Assembly (NCBI GenBank): GCA_000320545.1
Contig: ADNK01002266.1
Coordinates: 1-27,504, forward strand
Length of the DNA stretch: 27,504 bases
From: Bigelowiella natans CCMP2755
Lineage: Eukaryota > Cercozoa > Chlorarachniophyceae
Reading direction: 5' to 3'
This document shows, one piece after another, positions 18,306 through 27,504 of the stretch. The notes below the pieces were generated by a model that made no database searches, had not been told where the DNA came from, and saw only the letters and a list, made by a program, of their open reading frames with translations. The stretch's first letter is position 1, and every line of letters begins with the position of its first letter. A program made the translations under genes and the position numbers.

Positions 18306-20398
18306 ATGGAGTATCCGTGGCTCGTGTCTGGTATGACTAGTACTGGTTGCTAGATTATAAAAACTAACCTACGTCTTACCTCCTACGAAATCATCCAAGT
18401 ATCCTTGAACTGAGTATCATAGGATCATTGGGTATATTTGAAAAAAGTTTGTATTTGTCCATATGCTTGTCTTTCTAATTTGCAGATGTAATCAAGTTGT
18501 CGATCCTTTTTTTTATGCAGGTTTTCTATACATTTATCATTTTGATGTACTATGGCATATGAATCAAAATTTCATAAGTACTTCTAACCTTGTACTGCAT
18601 CATAGATATATAATATTCTTCAAGTCCTTTCTCCTGGCTCAAGCGGCGTCAAGAGACCCCTGCATTGGTGAAGCAAGTTGTGTACTCTTGACTTGCAAGT
18701 TAACAAGTATCAATCTTCTAAAAAAGGCTAAACGTGACTCGAAATCCACTCGGAATGCTATTTGTATTAGTAAGATAAGATTTAGTTGAAAACATTCCAT
18801 ATGCTTACACTCAATCAAATTTTTTGAGTGTTAGCTGGTTTCTTGCCATTGCCAATTTCCACTGCAGCATATTTTTGCTCTTTTTCATCAAGATTGCATA
18901 TCGAATCTCTCACGGAATTGTTCTCGACATAATAAGCCCTGATGTCTTCATTAGCAACCAATTAATACTCTTTTACAAACATATGTCAGGGGGCTCATGA
19001 GCCACTATATTTAGGTAAGGACCAAATAAATTATTGTTTTCTTTTGTGTACATTTCTTTATCACTGCTTCGCTTCTGGACAAATATCGTATTAGGCTGGC
19101 AGGTCTTTCTTGTTTCCCAAACCGTCGCCCTGGTACGTTGCTTCAAATCTCAAACCAATAGTTTCAATTTTAATATTTGATTGAACCTTCAGGCATCCTC
19201 TTGCTGTTCTGCATACTACATCACGTACAGTAATCACCGTTGTTGTCGATACTAGATTAACAAACTATGTCTGTCTTCATTATCGCAGATACAGAGTTCT
19301 GGTTGCATACTATGCCGCTGCAAAATTGACTTCGAGGTTACCTCAGAATATTGATACTTTTTGCAAAGTTCTAGCTGGGGGCAGTGCGGCGCTCCTTTTT
19401 GCTTTGGTAACAGCCTTCATTTGAAGATAGAGTATGAAAAATTGAAGGAATTTATACAGGTGATCGCTGTCGGGGTATCGAACAAACTGCGCGTAAATTC
19501 TTTCCGCCATTTAATTTTGATTCTTATAGTTTCTGGTGTGTGCTACATATTGTTCAAGTCCTTTTGGAGTCTGCGATATGAAATCGACCGTTTAAATGAG
19601 CAAAAAAGTACGCTTAGTTCAACACGTAGTACTAAAGGCTCGCAACAGAATCCAATGAATACTCCACAGAGACCTTCAGAACATCCAAGCAAAGAAAAAG
19701 ATGCAGGAATAGAACTCGACGTACGAAACCAACAACCTGGAATTTCAAATAAGGGGCTTTCACCAAGGGCTACGAGTAAGCTTCGCTCAAGCTTTAGTAG
19801 TAATAATTACTCTAATCAGGAATCTTCCAAATCACTTGGATTGCAAAAGTCGCCAACATTTTCAAAAAATTCTTCATCTAAAACCTCATTCGGGGCATCA
19901 TCAGCAGAAGCTAAAAAACGGCGGACTTATCACTCACAAAACATCCAAAAGAAGCGACTTCGGAAATATAAAAAACTAAGGAGAACACTTACAACATTCA
20001 TTTGGACAATTCCTCCAATTTGGTTAGTCATTATGTTTGCAAGTGGTGCCTTGTTCGTAACCCAAGTGAGAAGTGATGAAGACTTTAGCGAGGATATAGA
20101 CAGTGAGGCTCGAGGCGATTACATTTTCTTTTCGGATATTTCAACATACGTTACTCTCGCAGTAGGTGTTTGGTTCCAGTATTACGCCCATGTGCCATTC
20201 CATCCAAATATTTATCAAAAGCTCAAGTATTGTATACCTATTTTTAATTTCGTCCAATACTGTGGAACTTGCCTCTTAACCTGTTTGTGCTGTTGTTTCT
20301 ACATTAAATGCAACGAAGACGACGAAGAGGAAGACGAAGAAGAAAGTAAATCCTACAAAACTCAATATTTCAGCAAAGTTAGCACTGTTGATGTTTAA
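18306..20398 (+). CDS. Seven-helix membrane protein of unknown family (eight exons)
   Basis: The exons 18306-18330, 18486-18546, 18606-18698, 18868-18984, 19095-19132, 19193-19229, 19289-19406 and 19460-20398 join in phase and give 475 residues. The N-terminus is short (MEYPWLVSD). Hydrophobic segments fall at about 10-34, 55-78, 113-135, 152-171, 177-198, 341-365 and 383-405. Between segments 5 and 6 lies a Ser/Asn-rich, then strongly basic loop of about 140 residues (KKRRTYHSQNIQKKRLRKYKK). The C-tail has a Cys cluster (CGTCLLTCLCCC, possible acylation) and an acidic run. The layout resembles a GPCR-like receptor, but I recognise no family signature. The last two exons are firm; the first six rest on phase fit and hydrophobic continuity. 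Confidence 0.7.
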
Positions 20399-20429
20399 TA
20401 TGTCGAACGATTTATGTGCACTATAATAA

Positions 20430-20864
20430 TTATCGATGAAACCAATTACTGTGATCTTTATCACTCAATGGTTGCGTCTTTACAAACTCGTCGAAGATGT
20501 TGTCGCTAAAATACAAGCTGGATGAATCGTTTTTGGCATCATTATGGCGTTTGTTTGATGAAGGAGATTTGAGTCGATCTTCTCTTTGAGACTTCAAGGA
20601 AATTGCACCTTCATTTCACAATGTGAATGGAACTATCATCTTCTTGCACGAACTCCAAAACAAATTGAAGGGTGAAAGCTTTACTACAATATTGTACCTT
20701 TTTGCGAAAATCATTGTGTTTGTGTTTTTGTGTTTCAATGCCTTGGATTCTTTAGCTGAACGCTCAGCAATGTCTAGATGTCATTGGTTTACAATGCGTT
20801 GCTCACTTGCAAATAGCTTGATGCATGTTGCCATGTCTTTCGATTCTGATGTTCTGATGGCCAT
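20430..20864 (-). CDS. Small unknown protein (three exons, about 95 residues)
   Basis: The exons 20864-20807, 20773-20698 and 20583-20430 join in phase. The product is hydrophilic: an N-terminal, probably helical part (MATCIKLFANIAERSAKES, then KALKHKNTN) and a polar C-terminal part ending SSSLYFSDNIFDEFVK...HSNWFHR. No family is recognised. Two in-frame ATGs (20864 and 20834) could start it. The second intron (114 bp) is longer than its neighbours and could instead hold a 20-nt microexon (complement of about 20633-20652), which also keeps phase. The stop codon is 31 bp from that of the convergent seven-helix gene, so the 3' UTRs must overlap. Confidence 0.55.
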
Positions 20865-21393
20865 GACTAGATGATCATGTAGACACATCAATTGTTGCAA
20901 CCTTTTGCCTATCTGCCATCAATCGGCATAGCATACATCGCTCCATTCACACGGGCTTCAAACACAATCAGTGCCAGCTAGCCAAACTAGCAAAGCATGC
21001 AAGAAGCAATGCTAGCTAGCTAAAATGACGTGCATTCGCAGCTAGCTGAGTTGCGTTTGACGACAACATCAAAGCATGCTGCTCAGATCTACAAAGCTAG
21101 GTCTAGATATGCACATGTGCACTGAAACCTCTAGGTCTCTAGATCTCACCATCATGATTACATCAATGTGTGCATCTAGTCTAGCTAGCTAGTCTAGTAG
21201 TAGTCAACTAATCTAGTAATCTAGTAGTCATCAAGACACTTCATGCGAAATGCGTACTGACTAACAGCAGCTAATGGTAACGAGTACCGTTCAAGTTTTA
21301 GTGGGTTGCTGGACACGGTATATGTATATGTTGGAATTGGTATGATGTTCTGTACCAAGTAAAGTAGCTAGCTCCACTTTTATTTAAAACGTA
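20865..21393. repeat. CTAG-rich intergenic island 2
   Basis: About 18 CTAG tetranucleotides lie within roughly 340 bases (20866-21225), far above the one or two expected. The densest part is at 21170-21225. The island separates the small unknown gene from the FAD synthase gene. No coding sequence is seen. Confidence 0.75.
21162..21197. repeat. Copy 2 of a CTAG-containing dispersed repeat
   Basis: Matches 15386-15421 in the same orientation over about 35 bp, with a few substitutions and one gap. Confidence 0.8.
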
Positions 21394-22305
21394 TCATTTT
21401 TCTGTTTTGGAGTCAGTAGTTCCTTTTCGAACTAATCTTTCACTAGCCCAATCGTCTAGAGCGTAAGCTGGACGGTAAGTTCCATCTTTATTTAACAAAA
21501 GTGAGTTTTTACAGGTTGTGTGCCGACTTCCAAGGGATGTGTAGCCTTCATCGTAAAGATGGAAGTATCGAATTTTGTGAGTTCTTAAAAAGCGCCAGAC
21601 TGCGCCATAGCTCCAATTGATAATGGGATTAATTCTCATAAATGCTGGCCAACCTTTCGTCGATGGACAGTAAAACTCACCGGACTTTCCATTAGGGTCA
21701 GTACTACGTGTTCCAATCACAAATGCCTTAAACCCTTTCGACACTAATCCTTCGACTCCATGTTTGTATCCACATTGTAATATTGTTAGCTTTATACTGT
21801 GTTCTTTACAAGTATCTTCCACAAATTTAAGGGTGCCCTCGAAATCACTTTTTGGATTATAGAAGTAAACTGCATTTATTCTGGCGTGTTGTTTATCCGC
21901 ATTTTCACGCATGTATTTAGCAGTGGCTGCCATAGTAAGATACAACACAGCAGTTGCATCTTTACCTCCATTGAAGCTTACCATCAATTTATCTTGTCCA
22001 TATAGGCGGATTGCATCAACCATTGCATTTAAACTTTGTTGAAACAAAGCATCGCCTTCGCTCTCAATCTGTTTTAGCAGTGAAAAACGTGATCCCCTGA
22101 TTCGCTTAGCTTCATTTTTTCTTGTAAGTAGGGTACGCATTTTAACAACAAACGCATAACCGGCGACGAGAGTCGCAAGGGTCTGGACACTGCTCTGCAT
22201 GGCAAAACAGCACTGAGCTTTCGAACTGTTAGTTGCGCTGAAAACGTGGAATGCGAAGTATCTCAACTGACACCCATGACTTGTTTGGACTTTTGCATGG
22301 GACAA
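21394..22305 (-). CDS. FAD1: FAD synthase (FMN adenylyltransferase), intronless
   Basis: 303 codons in one exon. The enzyme transfers AMP from ATP to FMN to give FAD (EC 2.7.7.2), the last step of flavin cofactor synthesis. It belongs to the PP-loop/PAPS-reductase-like superfamily. Diagnostic motifs are SFNGGKDATAVLYL (110-123, PP-loop), VIGTRSTDP (196-204), FMRINPIINWSYGAVWRFLR (222-241), LYDEGYTSLGS (250-260) and YRPAYALDDWASERLVR (277-293). The length matches fungal-type Fad1, without the molybdopterin-binding-like domain fused to the animal enzyme. The first 55 residues are poorly family-like and could be a targeting sequence or an over-long start; Met56 or Met95 are alternatives. It is the only intronless host gene here. 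Confidence 0.92.
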   Translation of the reverse strand: MSHAKVQTSHGCQLRYFAFHVFSATNSSKAQCCFAMQSSVQTLATLVAGYAFVVKMRTLLTRKNEAKRIRGSRFSLLKQIESEGDALFQQSLNAMVDAIRLYGQDKLMVSFNGGKDATAVLYLTMAATAKYMRENADKQHARINAVYFYNPKSDFEGTLKFVEDTCKEHSIKLTILQCGYKHGVEGLVSKGFKAFVIGTRSTDPNGKSGEFYCPSTKGWPAFMRINPIINWSYGAVWRFLRTHKIRYFHLYDEGYTSLGSRHTTCKNSLLLNKDGTYRPAYALDDWASERLVRKGTTDSKTEK

Positions 22306-23068
22306 ATAATGCCCTCCGTGTGCTGCCTACGACAACCGAAAACAAGCCATTTAGTTAACTCTGCGACATGTGTAGCCGATTTTTTGCCTTGTGCATCAAC
22401 CCATGCTGAAGAACGCGAGTCTCCTCGTATGAGCATGAGCGACAACTTCTTCAAAGTGAAAAATAATTCGATTCCCCTTCGATTACCTCCCGGACTGCAG
22501 GAACTGCATTCTGCAGGCGCTGCGCATCGTTGATCAGCGAACACCTGTCTAGCTGTGCCAATCAAACATTGTTTGCAGCACCGCAGTGAACTGGTGAAAC
22601 CATTTTGCGCGTGCCAGTTGCTAGTTTGCTGCTGGGCTGGCATTGAACCTTTTGTGAATCATCACGTGAACTGGTTGATTTTTTGCAAGCATTTTGCCAT
22701 CCTAGCATCAAGCAAACACAACACGCCAGCGCGCTCGAGGAACACAACGAAATGTTCATGCATCGCTGGACAATGAAGTTCAACAAAGTGCTGCTAGCCA
22801 CGTCATTTGCTGACATTGGCTAGTTGGGATTGTTGCATGTCCCCACATCTGCAATGGCATGTTTTTGACACATGACAATGGACATGCAACGTGATGTACA
22901 CATGATGTGTGTGCCACATTGTTGTGTCTGTTGTCATGATCATCTAGATCTACAGAGAGTTGACACTTGTGTCGCTCCTTCCCAGCTTCTTGCTTTGATG
23001 GTGTGAGCTCAATGTGTTCATCCATCTTGTCTGTACCGATGTTTGGATGTAAAGACCGCAGTTGCTGC
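22306..23068. other. Intergenic, no gene seen
   Basis: The region upstream of FAD synthase and downstream of the charged-protein gene. Open frames on both strands (for example 22263-22643 and 22780-23103, minus) are Cys/His-rich and lack any family signal or plausible splice partners. Confidence 0.5.
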
Positions 23069-23792
23069 TCACAGCCATCGACGAGACTTTTGCGAAGTAA
23101 CAAACAAGGGTGATTTGCGCTTATCTACTCGTGCAGGGTTTGTGGAGTCTTTCCAGTCGCCATCAACAGACCTTTCCTCATCTCGCGCTGGTCTTGAATC
23201 TTCCTGCTGTCTTGGATGATTCGTTTCTTGCAATCTATCATCAAGCTGTTTCTTTTGATTAACACGCCCTCCCTCCTTATCTCCACTACCTTCGTCCTGG
23301 AAAGGATGAATGATGCACAGATGTCAGCGGTGCGCGATGATAGAAAGAAAACCACATACCACGCACAAATACACTAAAACGCAATTGGTATTATAACGGT
23401 TTCAATTCATCAGTTGCACTACACTGTGGGGATCTTACATTCTCCTCGTCGCCTTCCCAGAACAATGGCTCTGATGCACCGACAAATCCTAAAAAATGAA
23501 GGTCAACAACTCAACATCAGGGCGAAGTCGTCAAGTTTGACCGGGAATCGATGATTCAGACTTCAAACAGATCGGTTTTTACTCTAATGTGCGTTGAGTG
23601 GTGAGTGAAGAGAGAGCAACATGCTAAATGGTGATACTATAAATTTTGCAGAGCATCATCACAGCAACCTGAGTAATAGCCACGCTCGTTCCGAAGGCGC
23701 TCGTGTTTCAGCTTATTTTTGCGATTTAGCTCTTGGACTTCCCTGAGCGAAGCTGGTACAAATATAAATATAAAAGTTTATGGGCAGAAACA

Positions 23793-23832
<40 letters not shown>

Positions 23833-25070
23833 TTTATATACATATTTTTGATACACATGATATGGTATTCATAATACGTTTATGCATAATCGACTCGATC
23901 ATCCACACAAAATATTTTCCGCGAAACAGAACAAATGTGGTTATTATAACCGATCGGATCGAAAGGTGTCAGCAGATCCTTTTTCTTTCGTTCTCTTTCC
24001 TTATCCGAGTCACTGACAATGTTCCAACAATTTTCCGCACAACAACAGTATAGATGAGTGCAAATGTGCTAACATTTAGAAGTAGAGCGAAACATATCTC
24101 CCACGTTAATACAACCAGCGCCCAGCACCATAGAGCAACAAAGATGCTATGCCATTACCGGTCTTCGGTCTCAGTAGAACTAATACTGCCTTCACGAAGC
24201 TTTTTGCCTGGAGAATTCAAAATTCAAATAATAAAGTTACTAACTAGCACCAACCATAGGTCACTATTCTATGAAGCTTACGCAAGGCGATCTCCTTCTT
24301 TTTCTCCCTCTCAGCATTTTTCCTAACAATATATGAAGACCACACACGCATAAGCACACAAACACAAACACAAACACGAGTTTGCATCGATGCTTATAAA
24401 TAGCAGAGACATGCATGCATACATATTTTTTAAAGACTTAAAGCTGCATTTTTTGGCACGCCTTGATGTCTACGCGAAATCAGGCAGGAAAGAGCTTACA
24501 TATTTTCTTCAAGGGCTATCTTGTCTGCTTCCTGTTGGTGATAAATACACGCACCAAATTCAATACACTCAGTTATAGTTGGAACTAATTGCATGTTCTA
24601 GACTGCAGGGCTATATTCCGTACCTTTTGCGCCTCCTTGCGTAACCGATCTTGACGAATTTCAGCTTCCCTATGATATGGTATGATTAGTGGCTCTCTTC
24701 GCTGATGGTAGAGAGGGGGGGGGGAGGGAAAGAAGGGGTTCGATGTAGACCCCAGAAGGAAACTGAGTTTTTACCGTATTTGCGCTTGCTCTCGTCTCTT
24801 TACATATTTCCTATGATCTGTCTCTAAGCAGGAAAGAGAGGGGAGGAAACAGGGCAACAAGCAGCTATGAGAAAGCATACGAACAAAAACCAAAGAATAA
24901 ATGATGCGCGTACATAACACTCATAGACACGGTATATACACCCATACACGCGCACATATATAAGGAAAACTAAAATTCATGAAGTATTTGTGTAATTATA
25001 GGTGTGCTTAGAGATTCTACCGCCGAAGCTTTTCGCAACGCTCAGTGCAATAAGGTACTCGCCCAAATGC
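23069..25070 (-). CDS. Charged, probably helical protein of unknown function (ten exons)
   Basis: The exons 25070-25021, 24810-24775, 24669-24624, 24531-24500, 24322-24282, 24207-24159, 24012-23951, 23752-23669, 23488-23439 and 23296-23069 join in phase (225 codons before the stop). The first 90 residues are Lys/Glu/Arg-rich (KYVKRREQAQIREAEIRQD and onward), a likely single alpha-helix or coiled coil. The middle has PFDPIASLREVQELN, HERLRNERGYYSGFVGASEP and LFWEGDEEN. The C-terminus is polar and disordered-looking. No family was identified. The true 5' end was not found: exon one needs an upstream partner in phase 0. Joining to the neighbouring phosphatase gene would require skipping that gene's stop. 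Introns are 74-210 bp; the 23753-23950 intron holds a (CT)n(CA)n array. Confidence 0.65.
23793..23832. repeat. (CT)n(CA)n compound microsatellite
   Basis: CT units pass directly into CA units, inside an intron of the charged-protein gene. Confidence 0.95.
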
Positions 25071-25206
25071 CTAATGATCCACACAGCCATTGTCAGGCAT
25101 GACCTGGTCATGAATAGAAATGATGGGGGGGGAGGAGGGAGAGCGAGGGAAAGATCACAGGTCAAACGAATTGCAAGATGCATTTTGCAAGCAAAAACGC
25201 AAAGCA

Positions 25207-25305
25207 CTACTCAAGCTCCTCATCATCATCCCCAGTGTACTGTTTGTACGGCTTGACCCAAAGTAGATTCCTTCGGTTAACAACGCCATTTCTCCTGCGA
25301 ATATC

Positions 25306-25352
<47 letters not shown>

Positions 25353-26059
25353 CATTAGGTGTAAACACACGCACGCGCGCGCACACCGGTGTGGCTGCTG
25401 CATAAATATCGCGTGAAACACGAATAAAGTACATAAATGGAAGAAACTGAAAGCGAAGGCCGATCAATTGGAAAGATGCACCGATGCGCTTACTTACGCT
25501 GTGCCATGAAAACATAGAGCTGGCATGCATCCCTTGATGTATGCTTGTGCTTTCATGAGTGGTGATAGATCTACCAGACTACTACCCCTACTACCGCTAC
25601 TAGTGATGCTGCTGCGGCTACTTATAGTACCGCATATCGTCCACGAGAATCGTGTTTGACGCGTTGTAACAGCCATTCGAGTATCTCCATAATATCTATT
25701 TGGAGACGAAGAAGAAAAAGGAGAAGGTGAATAGGAAGAATGATAAGATAAAGAAGAAGACGATGACATTACAAGGGAAAAGGAGGGAAAGATTATGCTG
25801 CCTTGAGGACAGAACTAGCTCTATATCTCGAGGAAACACAACTATGCAACCAGTCATTGAATCATAGAGAAGTTGGCAATGAGCAAGAATTTGAGCGTGT
25901 GTGTGTGTGTGTCTGTGTGTGTGTGTGCGTGTGTGCATGAAAGGGGATGCAAAAGGCACCTGAAGCGGTTTTGTCGCAAAACGTCCATAGCGAGAGGAAT
26001 TTATCGTCAGCATCGATTGATAGTCTGAGAGCATATATTATCATGAATCTAAGATACAA

Positions 26060-26100
<41 letters not shown>

Positions 26101-26510
26101 TATACGTGACAGTAACATTTGCAAGGTAAAAATACACCGCGCAATCTGTAACGGGGCTTGGAATGGATTATTGCGTGAGCCTTTTTTTCCCGGTAACAAC
26201 GCGATTGATTTAGTTACCTAGCAAGCCTGTGATCTTGAAGTCAGGGTGGTGTAGAATGGCGGCGTCCATCGAGTTATTATACATCCAACTGAGATTCGCA
26301 AACGTTGCATTTAAGGTGTAGCATCAGGCGGGGATCTTGATCTATTCATCTGCTCGAGAGAGCAATCCATCTTATCTAGAAATAGAGTATTATATACATA
26401 CCCCATAGTCGCTCCTGACCAGAGGAAGATATCGTAGCCTTGGTAGACCTTCGTCAGTAACTATGTGCGCGCGTTCATTTCAATTCGAGAAATTTTGCAT
26501 ACACGTACAA

Positions 26511-26549
<39 letters not shown>

Positions 26550-26607
26550 AACACATACACAAACGCAGGTGGAGAGAGAGGTGAGAGAATGCGGAGGGGA
26601 GGGAGAG

Positions 26608-26641
<34 letters not shown>

Positions 26642-26900
26642 ATGCGAGAATGAAAGATCGAGGGAAATAAATGGGGAAACGTACAATTTTATTGTAACCT
26701 TGTGCAAGCCAGGCCTTATTGAAAAGCCTGGATGACCTTCAACTAATTTAGGAAGAGGAGGCTCGTCCAGATGTAGCCCTTTGATAGCGGTGATTAGCGC
26801 ACCGAAGCATACATAACAACATGCACATCACCGCGTCATTCGTGTAGAATATCCCTCTATGGCAGAGAAATTTGTATAATTTGTAAATAACTATATACAT

Positions 26901-26931
<31 letters not shown>

Positions 26932-27399
26932 TGTCAATTACGTCTTACGATCTCCTCCGACCCCATATCCTTCAACTCGTCTGATTCTAAACAGAAAGGG
27001 GGAGGGGGGAGGATAGCACGCGGGATCACATGGCTTTGACGAGGAAACAAAGGCGTCGTGTGCAGTCAATACAACAGCACTTCAACCTCCTCACAACAAA
27101 ATATTACGTTTCAGATATTCATAAAACGCATTAATTGCCTTTGAAGCTCGCACCTATATACGTCATCGAGTCGTCATCCGACGCATTCAAAGGCTGTTTG
27201 GTGATAGCCGTGTAGTTGCTTCCTGGCCTGCACACCATTATTATAGAGCATGCCCCACAATAAACGGTTATCGTTAGGTGTTTCCAATTTCGCATCATCG
27301 ATAAATAAAGGGGTGTGCATTCAGGAGACAGCAGCTAACAAGTGCGAGTGCTCCTACCCGACGTCAATCAAGGTGTGATCTAGGTCCAAAACGAGGCAT
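25207..27399 (-). CDS. HAD/NIF-type CTD phosphatase, UBLCP1-like, 5' partial (ten exons)
   Basis: The exons 27399-27358, 27227-27154, 26986-26949, 26778-26699, 26460-26402, 26288-26218, 26024-25960, 25695-25631, 25578-25498 and 25294-25207 are phase-consistent, except for the junction between the third and fourth, where one intervening microexon or another donor is needed. HAD motif I is CLVLDLDHTLIDVG (DxDxT). Motif II is YDIFLWSGATMGW. Motif III is the Lys in ATKPLQILW. Motif IV is NTILVDDMR. FSIRPGLHKLL and FKITGLLD also fit FCP/SCP phosphatases, closest to UBLCP1 (which dephosphorylates the RNA polymerase II CTD and proteasome subunits). The ubiquitin-like domain, if present, lies beyond the right edge. 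About 40 residues after motif I (PGSNYTAITKQPLNASDDD...) look like an insertion. The C-terminus is acidic (GDDDEELE). Confidence 0.8.
25310..25350. repeat. (TA)n microsatellite in a phosphatase intron
   Basis: A TA array of about 38 bases in the last intron (25295-25497), followed by a CG-alternating stretch at 25371-25384. Confidence 0.95.
25896..25936. repeat. (GT)n microsatellite in a phosphatase intron
   Basis: A GT array with one GTCT and one GTGC interruption, inside the intron 25696-25959. Confidence 0.95.
26063..26096. repeat. (TA)n microsatellite in a phosphatase intron
   Basis: A TA array of about 32 bases inside the intron 26025-26217. Confidence 0.95.
26513..26642. repeat. (CA)n and (GA)n arrays in a phosphatase intron
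   Basis: A CA array (26513-26547) and a long imperfect GA/GAGG array (26571-26642) share one 238-bp intron (26461-26698). Confidence 0.95.
26901..26928. repeat. (TA)n microsatellite in a phosphatase intron
   Basis: A TA array inside the intron 26779-26948. Confidence 0.95.
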
Positions 27400-27410
27400 C
27401 TGGGCAGGAA

Positions 27411-27428
27411 AGGGGGGGGGGGGGGGGA
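27411..27428. repeat. Poly-G run (poly-C on the coding strand)
   Basis: A run of about 17 G on the plus strand. For the minus-strand phosphatase gene it is a C run ending about ten bases upstream of the AG acceptor before exon 27399-27358, in the position of a polypyrimidine tract. Confidence 0.9.
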
Positions 27429-27504
27429 GTGGGAAGAGGCCAAAGGCAGATGAGAAATCGCAATCGCTTGGATACACACAAGTTTTCGAAATTGTAAATG
27501 AATC

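Noticed and set aside
18463-18789. A 108-residue plus-strand open frame
   Set aside because: It mixes out-of-frame pieces of two exons of the seven-helix gene with introns.
19361-19459. N-terminal extension MQSSSWGQCG... of the seven-helix gene's last exon
   Set aside because: It reads an upstream exon in the wrong frame and then a 53-bp intron; splicing at 19406/19460 restores a hydrophobic helix in phase.
15833-21393. The compact block as an integrated giant virus, Polinton or other DNA mobile element
   Set aside because: Its genes are intron-rich cellular genes (WASP, a receptor-like membrane protein). There is no capsid, polymerase, integrase or terminal inverted repeat.
22263-22643. 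A 126-residue minus-strand open frame upstream of FAD synthase
   Set aside because: No family motif, unusual Cys/Gln-rich composition, and no splice sites that join it in frame to the FAD synthase exon convincingly.

Overview
The window is nuclear DNA of a microbial eukaryote (a protist or alga; I cannot name the lineage). The signs are many GT-AG introns, abundant microsatellites, a Ty3/Gypsy-type LTR retrotransposon, and eukaryote-only protein families (WASP, an FCP/UBLCP1-type CTD phosphatase, a SURNod19-like secreted protein). Most genes are split, so the gene models below were built by joining exons through donor/acceptor sites, with reading phase checked at every junction.

Layout. (1) 1-5.9 kb: DNA crowded with dinucleotide and trinucleotide repeats and homopolymer G/C runs, with scattered minus-strand exon candidates; the clearest is a 3' gene end at 4767-5348. 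(2) 5940-11657: a complete LTR retrotransposon on the minus strand, with two identical 326-bp LTRs, a 4-bp target duplication (AGGT), a polypurine tract and a candidate primer-binding site. Its Gag-Pol is broken by two +1 frame changes, both in the reverse transcriptase. (3) 12099-13717: a four-exon SURNod19-family gene, minus strand. (4) 14.6-15.5 kb: a CTAG-rich intergenic island. (5) 15.8-20.9 kb: a compact cluster with short introns, mostly 49-82 bp. It holds a 12-exon WASP gene (minus), a divergently oriented 8-exon seven-helix membrane protein gene (plus), and a small unknown minus-strand gene whose stop codon lies 31 bp from that of the membrane protein. (6) 20.9-21.3 kb: a second CTAG-rich island, then an intronless FAD synthase gene (21394-22305, minus). 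(7) 23.07-27.5 kb: two minus-strand genes with many introns, many carrying microsatellites: a charged, probably helical protein of unknown function, and a 5'-truncated HAD/NIF-type CTD phosphatase resembling UBLCP1.

The genes do not form one pathway. WASP (actin nucleation) and the seven-helix protein share a 384-bp divergent intergenic region and could be co-regulated, but that is inference. The most unusual points are the retrotransposon (identical LTRs but shifted pol, atypical Gag zinc knuckle, a short D-D-27-E integrase, a 133-residue C-terminal extension, an LTR packed with perfect hairpins), the CTAG-dense islands sharing a 35-bp repeat, and the contrast between short-intron and microsatellite-intron genes.
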